A stretch of DNA of 64,000 nt from Deltaproteobacteria bacterium (GTDB lineage: Bacteria > Myxococcota > Kuafuiibacteriia > Kuafuiibacteriales > Kuafuiibacteriaceae). This document shows, one piece after another, positions 34,756 through 41,745 of this stretch. Location: NCBI GenBank assembly GCA_016703535.1, contig JADJBV010000001.1:4888001-4952000 (forward strand), in the 5' to 3' direction. The notes under the pieces were generated by a model, which worked only from the letters and a program-made list of their open reading frames with translations, did not search any database and was not told where the DNA came from. Within the stretch, counting starts at the first letter, position 1. Each line of letters starts with the position of its first letter. A program made the translations under genes and the position numbers.

Positions 34756-35394
34756 TCAGCCTTCGGCCACCATCACCAAACCGGGTGCGGTCAACAGATC
34801 CGCTGGCGCCACCACCGGCTCGTCCAAGGGCAAGGCATCGCCATAACGTTCTTGCAACTTGGCTTGCACTTTGGGGTGGCTCAAGTCGTACTCCGCGAGG
34901 GGCCGAGGTTCGACCAAGGTGATCCCGAAGGCCCGCTGGTAGAGCTTGTGGGCCAACTCCGAGCAATAAAGCCGCTGATCGTCCCATCCGAAGGCCCAGT
35001 CGTAGGCCGTGCCGACGGTCCGCCGGCCCTCCTTCCAGAGCCGCTCGGCCTCTTTGGGACGAAGCCCGTCCGGCCGATCACTTCGACGCCAAACTTGGTA
35101 GTGGCCGCCTTGGCCCCGGGCCAAGAAGGTCGATAGTGGCGTAAATCGCACGGTGGCGCTGGCCTCCAACACCACGGTCTGCTTCGGCCCGACGAAGACG
35201 ATCCCGACGTGGCTCCACGGCGAGTGGGTGGCCAGCTGGATCGCTTGGCTCTGCCGAGAGGCCGAGCGGTGAAAGATCAGATCGCCGGTCTCGAGCGCCA
35301 CGGGGCGAAGGGCGCCAGCCCCCTGGCCCACCATCGGCCCGGGCGTCGCCGCCCACAACAGACTCAGGAGGAGCAACATCACCCTGGTAACCAC
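34756..35394 (-). CDS. YiiX-like permuted papain-fold protein, exported
   Basis: A 212-residue protein with signal peptide (VMLLLLSLLWAATPGPMVGQ). The permuted NlpC/P60 fold of the YiiX group is seen in LETGDLIFHRSASRQSQAI, HSPWSHVGIVFVG (His) and RLYCSELAHKLYQRAFG (Cys). Members are thought to cleave amide or peptide bonds, perhaps in peptidoglycan. The start is GTG; an ATG five codons in is an alternative. A variant of the 16-base motif lies inside (34853-34868). First gene of the YiiX-SrkA-SMUG1-PIG-L run. Confidence 0.82.
   Translation of the reverse strand: MVTRVMLLLLSLLWAATPGPMVGQGAGALRPVALETGDLIFHRSASRQSQAIQLATHSPWSHVGIVFVGPKQTVVLEASATVRFTPLSTFLARGQGGHYQVWRRSDRPDGLRPKEAERLWKEGRRTVGTAYDWAFGWDDQRLYCSELAHKLYQRAFGITLVEPRPLAEYDLSHPKVQAKLQERYGDALPLDEPVVAPADLLTAPGLVMVAEG
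34853..34868 (+). repeat. 16-base motif variant TGCAACTTGGCTTGCA
   Basis: One base differs from the common form; read in the YiiX-like gene as CAA GCC AAG TTG CAA. Confidence 0.55.
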
Positions 35395-35486
35395 GGGGCT
35401 GACGGCGACCCTTCCCTTGGGGCCGGCACCTCAGAACGAACCGGGTACGGGGTGACGCGGGCCCTACAGATCCGATCGGATGGGGC

Positions 35487-35554
35487 CGCTTAGGAAGGCT
35501 GGAATTCAGGAAACAGAGACCTTTCCGTTCCTTTCTTCTTGGTTTCCTCAGCGG
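35487..35554. repeat. Lone hairpin related to the 17450-17715 repeats
   Basis: Outer arms CCGCTTAGGAA (35487-35497) and TTCCTCAGCGG (35544-35554) pair with one mismatch, with inner CAGGAA and TTCCT segments. The arms share GCTTAGGAA with the tandem pair. It lies in the 259-base gap between the divergent YiiX-like gene and the large unknown gene. Confidence 0.6.
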
Positions 35555-35641
35555 CCAGTCGGGCGCAACGCGAGTTGGCAGGGATCGAATTTCACGCTCC
35601 GATAGGACGCGGGCCGGGTCGCGTATGGGCCGCGCCGAGGA

Positions 35642-35647
35642 TAGGCT
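35642..35647 (+). promoter_or_regulatory. Candidate -10 hexamer TAGGCT
   Basis: TAGGCT ends 6 bases before the GTG at 35654 of the large unknown gene. Confidence 0.4.
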
Positions 35648-35653
35648 GACCGG

Positions 35654-37546
35654 GTGCTGGATAGTCTGGGCGAAGCCCTGCGAGCCCTGCGCCGAGGCCC
35701 GGACCCTCGGCCCCACTTCGATGCCCTCGGTCCGCTGCTCGGCTTGGATCCGGCCGGCGCCCGGCGCCTGACCGCTCGCCTTTCCCGATCGATCAACCCG
35801 GGGTGGTCGCTGCTCCACTTTTTGCTCTCTTATGTCGGCAGCCCGGACGGTGGGGCGATCTCAGAGGTGGCGGTGGGCCCCCCCTTCGATCCGCGCCGAC
35901 AAGCGGATCCGATCGGGACCCTACTCCAGACCTTGGGATTGCCCACAAAGGTGATCGATCGGGTCCTGGACGACGCCGTGTTTCAGGCCTTTGGCCGAAC
36001 GCTGGCGGGACCCGAGGCGCCCGTTGATCCCGGGCTCGCGGCCCGCTGGGCCGAACGGTTCGAACACCGAGCTCGGCCGAGCGGAGAAACGCTCCGCAAG
36101 TTGTCTTGCATTATGGGTGACAACACCCCGGCTTGGTTGCAGCGCACCCTCACCGATCTGGACGCCCTCGAGCAGATGGCCAAAGGCGAGGCGCCCCTGC
36201 GGCCCACGCGGGCCCAACTCGAGACCTGTTTGGCGCTGGTAGAAAGGGGATGGAGTGTGGGTACACCGACCGCACTCCTCGGCCTGGAGTGTACGGCCTC
36301 CCCCGGTTGGTTTCGGGAGGTGGCCTTGGTGGGGCTCTCGACCTTGGTCGGGTGGACCGAGTTCCCCGCCCGCCTCGCCGCCGCCCGCAGCGCCGGGCAA
36401 AGTGCGCGCCTCCGAGATCTGCTGGAGCTCGATCGCTGGTCCCCGGCCCCGGCCTGGACCAGCCCTTTGGATCCACGTCGCAACGAACTTTGTTATGCGC
36501 TAACCGCCGCCGATTATTGGTGGATGGCGGGCCGCCCCGATTTCGCCGAGTCCCAGCGCCAAAAGGCCCAGGCCCTGGCCGAACTCTACGGCCTGGATCC
36601 CAACCTTTTGCCGACCGACAGCTGGGCCAGCTTCGACGCGGTGGCCGACGGCTTGGCCATCCCCGCCGATCCCCGGGACGACCGCCTCTATTGGTGGATG
36701 GGCCAACCGGAAGCCCACCTGCAGCTGGCCGAACTTTTGGCGTCCCGTTCCTACGGTGCTCACTTTCGGGCCCTCCACGTGGGCAGCGCCGACGGCAGCC
36801 AGACCTTGTTTTTGGCCGCCGCGCTGGATCGGGCCATCGGCGACGGGCCGACCCAACTGGAGATCCACGGGCTGGACGCGGGCTGGATCCCGCCGATCGA
36901 TCAAGGTTCGATGGAGCTCGATCAGAGCCACCCGGCCTACGCCTCGAGCTGGCCGGTCTTGGTGGAAGAGCTTTTGGACGATGGTCACACCAACGGCGTC
37001 GCGTTTCGCTTGCGCCAGCTGTTGAGTGGCATCGGCCTGTTGGCCCCCACCGACGAAAGTTTGCCCTTCCGCAAGTTGGCCTTGGGCCGAGGCCCACGGT
37101 ACCGGCGCCTCCCGTCCCGTTGGCAACTGCAAGCGCCGGGCGCCCGATCGCTCCGCTTCTTTCGGGCCAACCTCTTCGAGGCCGACGCCTTCCCGAACAC
37201 CGGCTACGGCCTCTTGGTGTTGACCCACGTCTTGCCGTGGATCCGCATGTACGAAACAGGACCGGTGCAGGCCACCCAAGCTGAACTCCTAAAGAAGACG
37301 ATGGCCATCCTGCGGCCGGTGCTGCTGCCGGGCGCCTTGGTGATCCTCGATCCGCTGAGCCTCCTGGAGCATGAAGGCAAAGAGTGGCGACTCTACGAGA
37401 AGGATCCGAGTGAAGGGGTGGCCTACGATTATCGAGGTCGACGGATGATCGATCTGGCGCCCCTCGAAGGCTTCGAGGTGAAGGTGGTGGAGCCCGAGGC
37501 CGGCCTGATCACGCCGGAGCAGCTGCGGGCGAAGTTGCCGTCCTGA
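35654..37546 (+). CDS. Large protein of unknown function with C-terminal methyltransferase-like domain
   Basis: A 630-residue cytosolic protein from a GTG. Residues 1-330 are Leu/Arg/Trp-rich helices of no known family. From about 360, a Rossmann-like segment (ALHVGSADGSQTLFLAAALDRAIG, LEIHGLDAGW, LRFFRANLFEADAFPNTGYGLLVLTHVLPW) resembles the SAM-binding core of CheR-type methyltransferases. The C-terminal part has LRPVLLPGALVILDPLSLLEHEGKEW, as in a motif after the catalytic core. The methyl acceptor is unknown. Its 3' end overlaps the convergent SUMF1-like gene by 38 bases. A 16-base motif copy lies at 36095-36110. Confidence 0.75.
   Translation: MLDSLGEALRALRRGPDPRPHFDALGPLLGLDPAGARRLTARLSRSINPGWSLLHFLLSYVGSPDGGAISEVAVGPPFDPRRQADPIGTLLQTLGLPTKVIDRVLDDAVFQAFGRTLAGPEAPVDPGLAARWAERFEHRARPSGETLRKLSCIMGDNTPAWLQRTLTDLDALEQMAKGEAPLRPTRAQLETCLALVERGWSVGTPTALLGLECTASPGWFREVALVGLSTLVGWTEFPARLAAARSAGQSARLRDLLELDRWSPAPAWTSPLDPRRNELCYALTAADYWWMAGRPDFAESQRQKAQALAELYGLDPNLLPTDSWASFDAVADGLAIPADPRDDRLYWWMGQPEAHLQLAELLASRSYGAHFRALHVGSADGSQTLFLAAALDRAIGDGPTQLEIHGLDAGWIPPIDQGSMELDQSHPAYASSWPVLVEELLDDGHTNGVAFRLRQLLSGIGLLAPTDESLPFRKLALGRGPRYRRLPSRWQLQAPGARSLRFFRANLFEADAFPNTGYGLLVLTHVLPWIRMYETGPVQATQAELLKKTMAILRPVLLPGALVILDPLSLLEHEGKEWRLYEKDPSEGVAYDYRGRRMIDLAPLEGFEVKVVEPEAGLITPEQLRAKLPS
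36095..36110 (+). repeat. 16-base motif copy CGCAAGTTGTCTTGCA
   Basis: Same orientation as the copies in minus-strand genes although this gene runs on the plus strand; read as CGC AAG TTG TCT TGC. Confidence 0.75.
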
Positions 37547-38222
37547 AACCCAGGTGGGAAAACTGCCCGCCTCGATCGTAGGCGTTCCAGGTTTCGGTGT
37601 CGTTTTGATCGGGGCGTGAAGCCCAAGAGCCGCCGCGTACGATCCGCGGGCTCTCCGGGTCCTTTGGGACCGAAGGATCCAAGGTCCATTGCCAGACATT
37701 GCCCACCAGGTCGTGGTGGCCGAAGGGCCCTTTCGCCCGGGAAAAATAGCCCACCGGCCAGGTCAGGCGCGGGCCTTTGCCCCTTACCCCCACCCGGGCC
37801 TCGTCCCATTCGGGACCCCAAGGATATTTGAAGCCCGCCGGGCCTCGGGCCGCCGCCTCCCACTCTCGTTCACTGGGGAGGCGACGCCCTTCGAAGCGAC
37901 AGAAGGCCCGGGCCTCCCACCACGAAACGCCGACCACCGGGCGATCGTCCCGCTGAAAACGGCGCCAACGTTCTTCGCCCCAAAACCGCGGGGCCTCGAG
38001 CCTAAAGGTGGTGATCATCTCCCAGCCTTCATCGTCCCAGTGGGCCCGCGCCCGATATCCGCCGGCCTCCATGAAGCGGCGATAACGAGCGACCGTGACC
38101 AAGTGGCGATCGAGGAAAAATCCTTCGACGGTTTGGAGACCGCCCAGGCGCGCCGACAGGAGATATTCGCCGCTCGGGACCCAACCCTCCCGGCCCGCGG
38201 GGATCAGGACCGAATCATCCAC
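37509..38222 (-). CDS. SUMF1/EgtB-type formylglycine-generating-enzyme-fold protein
   Basis: A 237-residue FGE-sulfatase-fold protein: FFLDRHLVTVARYRRFMEAGGY, PVVGVSWWEARAFCRFEGRRLPSEREWEAAARG, GHHDLVGNVWQWTLDP and RIVRGGSWAS. The paired active-site cysteines of true formylglycine-generating enzymes near the C-terminus are absent (only ordinary residues between RGGSW and the end), so it is probably a carbohydrate- or substrate-binding relative or a different oxidase. No signal peptide. It is the third gene of a methyltransferase-apaG-SUMF1 run. It overlaps the convergent gene by 38 bases. Confidence 0.85.
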   Translation of the reverse strand: MDDSVLIPAGREGWVPSGEYLLSARLGGLQTVEGFFLDRHLVTVARYRRFMEAGGYRARAHWDDEGWEMITTFRLEAPRFWGEERWRRFQRDDRPVVGVSWWEARAFCRFEGRRLPSEREWEAAARGPAGFKYPWGPEWDEARVGVRGKGPRLTWPVGYFSRAKGPFGHHDLVGNVWQWTLDPSVPKDPESPRIVRGGSWASRPDQNDTETWNAYDRGGQFSHLGFRTATSPAAAPA

Positions 38223-38247
38223 GGCTTCGTGGACCCCACGCGGGTCC

Positions 38248-38646
38248 TCAGTTGGGGACGCCGAGGGCCGCGGTGAAGGGCGCCGCCAAGAGGAAAGGCG
38301 CGATCTCGGCGTTGAACATGGTGCCGTCCTCTTTGTACATCTGGTAGCTGCCGTTCATGGTGCCCCATGAGGTCTTGAGGATGCAGCCCGACGTATATTG
38401 AAAAGACTGGGTGGGGGCCAAGACCGGCTTTTCGCCGACCACGCCTTCGCCCTTCACCTCTTCTAGGTTGTTGTTGGCGTCGGTGATGATCCAGTGCCGG
38501 GTCCGGAGCTGAACCGTTTCGCCGCCTTCATTGGTGATGGTCACCGTATAGGCGAAGACGAAGCGGTTGTTGGCCGGCGTCGACTGGTGGGGCAGGTAGC
38601 GCGACTCCACGCTCACCTTGATTCCTCGCGTCACCGCCACCGACAT
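38248..38646 (-). CDS. apaG: ApaG protein
   Basis: About 132 residues from the internal ATG (MSVAVTRGIKVSVESRYL). It shows the ApaG fold: FVFAYTVTITNEGGETVQLRTRHWIITDANN, GEGVVGEKPVLAPTQSFQYTSGCILKTSWGTMNGSYQM. ApaG proteins have an immunoglobulin/FN3-like fold; their role is not settled. An earlier in-frame ATG at 38682 would add 12 residues without family similarity. It lies 25 bases upstream of the SUMF1-like gene and 123 bases after the methyltransferase gene. Confidence 0.93.
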   Translation of the reverse strand: MSVAVTRGIKVSVESRYLPHQSTPANNRFVFAYTVTITNEGGETVQLRTRHWIITDANNNLEEVKGEGVVGEKPVLAPTQSFQYTSGCILKTSWGTMNGSYQMYKEDGTMFNAEIAPFLLAAPFTAALGVPN

Positions 38647-38769
38647 CCCCGGGAGCATGCCGACCCGCAAATGGACGATCAAGGGACTTCAGCAGTTTCT
38701 CCCCTGGGCTTTCCATCGGAACGACCAGAGATCCTGCCTTTTAGGGGGTGGGGGCGGCCCCGCCGGACC

Positions 38770-39357
38770 TCAGGCCGGCTTCTTGGCCAGGATCTGCACC
38801 GTGGCGCTGGGGCCGTTGTGGAAGGGGCCCTCGTGCACCTCACGGCGCACCTCCCGGGCGATCAGCAGCTCCAGGCCGGCGAGCTCGACCGCCAGGAGAT
38901 CCCGGGTCATGCAGAGGGCCGGGACCTGGGGCCCGCCGGTGCCGAGGGGGATCTGGTCGGGGGTGTAGGCTTCCAAGACGAAGGTCCCGCCCGGGCGGAG
39001 GGCGGCGACACAACGTTGGTGCAGCTGGGCCCGTTCGGCCGGCGGCAGGTGGGCCCAGATGCTGACGATGCTGCCGTACCGTTCTTTCCCCAGATCATAC
39101 CGGGTGAGGTCGGCGACCTCGGTCTGGATCGTGACGCCCCGGGACTGGGCCAACTTTTGGGCTTTGGCGAGGCCCACCGGCGATTGATCGACCCCGAGGA
39201 CCAGGAGCCCCCGGGAGGCGACGAAAACCGCGTTGCGCCCTTCGCCTTCGGCCAGACACAAAACCGGGGCCTGCAGGTGTTCGGCCTGTTCCACCAAAAA
39301 ATCGTTGGGTTCACTGCCGTAGGCGAAGCCTTCCGCCGAATATCGCTCATCCCACAT
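38770..39357 (-). CDS. Class I SAM-dependent methyltransferase
   Basis: About 195 residues from the ATG (MWDERYSAEGFAYGSEPNDFL). SAM-binding motif VLCLAEGEGRNAVFVASRG, VLGVDQSPVGLAKA, YGSIVSIWAHLP and LRPGGTFVLEAYTPDQI. It belongs to the TehB/thiopurine-like small-molecule methyltransferase group; the substrate is not known. GGAGG lies 7-11 bases upstream of the ATG, and a TATGCT about 19 bases upstream may be its -10. Divergent from the fibrinogen-like lipoprotein gene. Confidence 0.85.
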   Translation of the reverse strand: MWDERYSAEGFAYGSEPNDFLVEQAEHLQAPVLCLAEGEGRNAVFVASRGLLVLGVDQSPVGLAKAQKLAQSRGVTIQTEVADLTRYDLGKERYGSIVSIWAHLPPAERAQLHQRCVAALRPGGTFVLEAYTPDQIPLGTGGPQVPALCMTRDLLAVELAGLELLIAREVRREVHEGPFHNGPSATVQILAKKPA

Positions 39358-39403
39358 CGAAGAGCCTCCGGGTCGGAGCATAGGCCGAGCGAGGCGCGGC
39401 TGG

Positions 39404-39409
39404 TAGCAT
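39404..39409 (+). promoter_or_regulatory. Candidate -10 hexamer TAGCAT
   Basis: TAGCAT ends 7 bases before the ATG at 39417. The short divergent gap also holds TATGCT on the other strand. Confidence 0.4.
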
Positions 39410-39416
39410 CCGCCGC

Positions 39417-40757
39417 ATGCGTTTTGGTCGCGGCCTGGCGATCGGCCTGATCGTCTTCGGGGCTTGTTCGGATCCGGAGAGCCCCGACGGCGGAGTGGAC
39501 GTCGGGATCATCTCGGACGCCAGCTCCGACTCGGGGCCCCGGGACCTGGGCGGGTTCCCGGATGCGGCCGTCGACGACAGCGGCCTGGGCGACACCGCAC
39601 CGACCGACGCGGAGGCGACCGACGCGGAGGCGACCGACGCGGAGCCAGGAGATCTTGCGGGGCCGGGCGACGCCGATCCGACCGACGTGCAAGAGGCCGA
39701 CGCGGATCCGTCCGACGCGACCGAGACCGACGCCATTGAACCAGGAGACGCTGCACCCGGCGACCTGGAGTCGGCCGACTCGGGCCCTGACGACGCGGGC
39801 CTACCGACCTGCGGCGACGGCGTGGTGGAAGGCGGCGAGGTGTGTGAGCCCAACCTCAACCTCTGCTGCAACTCAACTTGCACCGGCCCCCTGGCCGCTG
39901 ACACCCCTTGCCGCGCCGGCACCAGCTGCGATCCGGAAGAGCGCTGCGACGGCACCAGCCCCACCTGCCCCGTCGACCTCGTGGAGCCGGAAGGGGCGAG
40001 CTGCGTCGGTTGCACCGGGACCTCCTCCACCACCTGCCTCGGTTGTTTTGGCGGCACCTGCCAGCCCTACGTCAGCCCTTGCCTGACGATCCTGCAGCGG
40101 GGCCAGTCCACGGGCGACGGCGTCTACACCATCCCCACCAGCGAAACCGGCACCACCGCCGAACAGGTCTTCTGCGACATGACCACCGACGGCGGCGGCT
40201 GGACCATGGTCTACAAAAAGTCCGCGGGCGTCGCCGGCAACGCCGCGACCTTGTGGAACACCCCTGGCGCCGGTCAAAACCAGCGGGCCTTGCTCAACCG
40301 AGCCCGGGCCACCGGCGACTACAGCACACCCTTGGCGAGCCGCCTCTGGGTGGCCTTCGCTGAAGCCCGAGTTGAGGTGGTCACCGCCTCCATCGCGGTC
40401 AAGGCGCTCCACTTCGACGTGGTCGGCCGCACCCCCGTCGACTGGTTCGCGCCCGACCGAGTCACCCTCAGCCCCTGGACCGATCTGCCGACCATCCCCA
40501 CTTGGCAAAACAACAACGGCCGCTTCTTCAGCATCCAAGGCACCACCACCCGCACCTGGTACCTGAACTCCACCTGGGGCGGCTGCCCCAGCGACACCGG
40601 CTGGTTGATGATCGCCCACTCCAACTTCTGCTACTGGGAGGGCCGCTCCCCCGACGCGCCGAGCGAGATCTTCTACTCCGCCGGCACCACCATCGCCTCG
40701 ATCCCCAACACCACCCAGACCCTCCGGGCCGACGCCCTGATCGTCTTCCTCCGCTGA
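39417..40757 (+). CDS. Surface lipoprotein with Asp-rich linker and fibrinogen-like domain
   Basis: A 446-residue lipoprotein (signal LAIGLIVFGACSDP). An Asp/Ala/Pro-rich linker holds three tandem TDAEA units (39601-39645). A Cys-rich segment follows (CGDGVVEGGEVCEPNLNLCCNSTC ... CRAGTSCDPEERCDGTSPTCP), like disintegrin-type spacers. The C-terminal 200 residues begin as a fibrinogen-related domain (CLTILQRGQSTGDGVYTI, TTAEQVFCDMTTDGGGWTMVYKK) and end FCYWEGRSPDAPSEIFYSAG. Such domains bind sugars or proteins in animals. Surface recognition is likely (inference). Confidence 0.85.
   Translation: MRFGRGLAIGLIVFGACSDPESPDGGVDVGIISDASSDSGPRDLGGFPDAAVDDSGLGDTAPTDAEATDAEATDAEPGDLAGPGDADPTDVQEADADPSDATETDAIEPGDAAPGDLESADSGPDDAGLPTCGDGVVEGGEVCEPNLNLCCNSTCTGPLAADTPCRAGTSCDPEERCDGTSPTCPVDLVEPEGASCVGCTGTSSTTCLGCFGGTCQPYVSPCLTILQRGQSTGDGVYTIPTSETGTTAEQVFCDMTTDGGGWTMVYKKSAGVAGNAATLWNTPGAGQNQRALLNRARATGDYSTPLASRLWVAFAEARVEVVTASIAVKALHFDVVGRTPVDWFAPDRVTLSPWTDLPTIPTWQNNNGRFFSIQGTTTRTWYLNSTWGGCPSDTGWLMIAHSNFCYWEGRSPDAPSEIFYSAGTTIASIPNTTQTLRADALIVFLR
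39867..39882 (+). repeat. 16-base motif variant TGCAACTCAACTTGCA
   Basis: Shares TGCAA-N6-TTGCA with the main motif but the centre differs; read as the Cys-Asn-Ser-Thr-Cys of the Cys-rich region, so coding constraint may explain it. Confidence 0.3.
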
Positions 40758-40793
40758 CCGAAAGCCCCCGTTCCCGCTCGGTTTCGCTCACTG

Positions 40794-40833
40794 AGCCCCG
40801 TTTTGCGGCTCCCCAATCTATCCCAACGGGGCT
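40794..40833. promoter_or_regulatory. Inverted repeat upstream of the small antitoxin-like gene
   Basis: AGCCCCGTT (40794-40802) and AACGGGGCT (40825-40833) are perfectly complementary. The right arm abuts TAGAAT, the putative -10. Autoregulatory operators of toxin-antitoxin operons are often such repeats; a terminator of the previous gene is the other reading. Confidence 0.45.
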
Positions 40834-40838
40834 AGAAT
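40833..40838 (+). promoter_or_regulatory. Candidate -10 hexamer TAGAAT
   Basis: TAGAAT ends 6 bases before the ATG at 40845, with no Shine-Dalgarno sequence. Confidence 0.4.
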
Positions 40839-40844
40839 CCAGTC

Positions 40845-41084
40845 ATGCACATCCTCAAGGGCCGCGTCCGCGACGGAGTGATCGTCCCCGACGAGCCCAC
40901 CGAGTTTGAGGAAGGACAACTCGTCGAGATCCACGTGCTCGACGAAGCCGATGACGATCTCACTGAGGCGCAACACGTCGAACTCGCGCGGCGCATCGAG
41001 TCCGCCAGGCAGCATCCGGAGCGCTTGGTCCCTCACGACCAAGTGATGGCCAAACTTCGCGCGGTCAAACGCCCGAACACCTGA
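40845..41084 (+). CDS. Small antitoxin-like protein
   Basis: A 79-residue protein. Residues 1-35 (HILKGRVRDGVIVPDEPTEFEEGQLVEIHVLDE) resemble the AF2212-like antitoxin domain found with VapC-type toxins, and the remainder (ELARRIESARQHPERLVPHDQVMAKLRAV) resembles helices of addiction-module components. No PIN-domain or other toxin follows, so it is an orphan antitoxin or a regulator (inference). Confidence 0.6.
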   Translation: MHILKGRVRDGVIVPDEPTEFEEGQLVEIHVLDEADDDLTEAQHVELARRIESARQHPERLVPHDQVMAKLRAVKRPNT

Positions 41085-41113
41085 TCGCGAGCCTCAGTGG
41101 GTGAAGAAGCAGG

Positions 41114-41683
41114 ATGAGCACAACCTTTATCTTGGGGCCGAGGTCCCTCGCGGATGGGTCTTTTGCCCCTCAGTGGTTTGACAGCAAGAATGGGCTCTGG
41201 AAGGACCCGCGCCTTCTGAGTGAGGCAGCGCTTGCAGATTCATGGAGAACTCCGCCTGATTTTGTGGCTGGGCCCCGTGGGCGCCTGGGAACGGGTGTTC
41301 TCTTCAACCCGGAGGCGTTCGCCGTAGACGAGGCGGTCCGTGCGGCATTGCAGGGCCTCAGCGGGGTTGAGTTTCTTCCAGTGTCAGTGAGGGGGCTGGG
41401 CAGCTTTTTTCTTGTCCACCCCATCTCTGCGGTCGATCTTTCCGGTGCGGTAAAGGCGAGAGTTGCTCCGCCTCCGAGCGGGAACATCGTCGAAGTTCTC
41501 GGATTCGGTGCTGGATTCGTGCCGCCGAGTGACGTCTTTCGCGTACGTCATCCACCTGAGTCTGCGGCAGGGCGACTCGGGTATTGCAATGGAACTGTTT
41601 TGGTCTCGCGGCGCGCGGCCGAGGTGATTCAGCAGGCTGCTGACGCATGGCTTGAGCTGGAACCGGCGCAGATTGTCGATTAA
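41114..41683 (+). CDS. Protein of unknown function, possible Imm11-type immunity protein
   Basis: A 189-residue protein with codon use and base content less GC-rich than its neighbours (e.g. many AAT, GCA and CTT codons), suggesting recent gain. The layout FFLVHPISAVDLSGAVKARV, SDVFRVRHPPES, GTVLVSRRAAEVIQQA, WLELEPAQIVD resembles the Imm11/DUF1629 immunity family, which neutralises polymorphic toxins; the similarity is weak. No toxin is adjacent. No signal peptide. The ATG follows AGG. Confidence 0.6.
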   Translation: MSTTFILGPRSLADGSFAPQWFDSKNGLWKDPRLLSEAALADSWRTPPDFVAGPRGRLGTGVLFNPEAFAVDEAVRAALQGLSGVEFLPVSVRGLGSFFLVHPISAVDLSGAVKARVAPPPSGNIVEVLGFGAGFVPPSDVFRVRHPPESAAGRLGYCNGTVLVSRRAAEVIQQAADAWLELEPAQIVD

Positions 41684-41745
41684 CCGGCTCGCTCGCGACC
41701 GCTTCTGGCCCGGTGGGCAAGTCGAAACAGTTCTCACGGCTTGGC

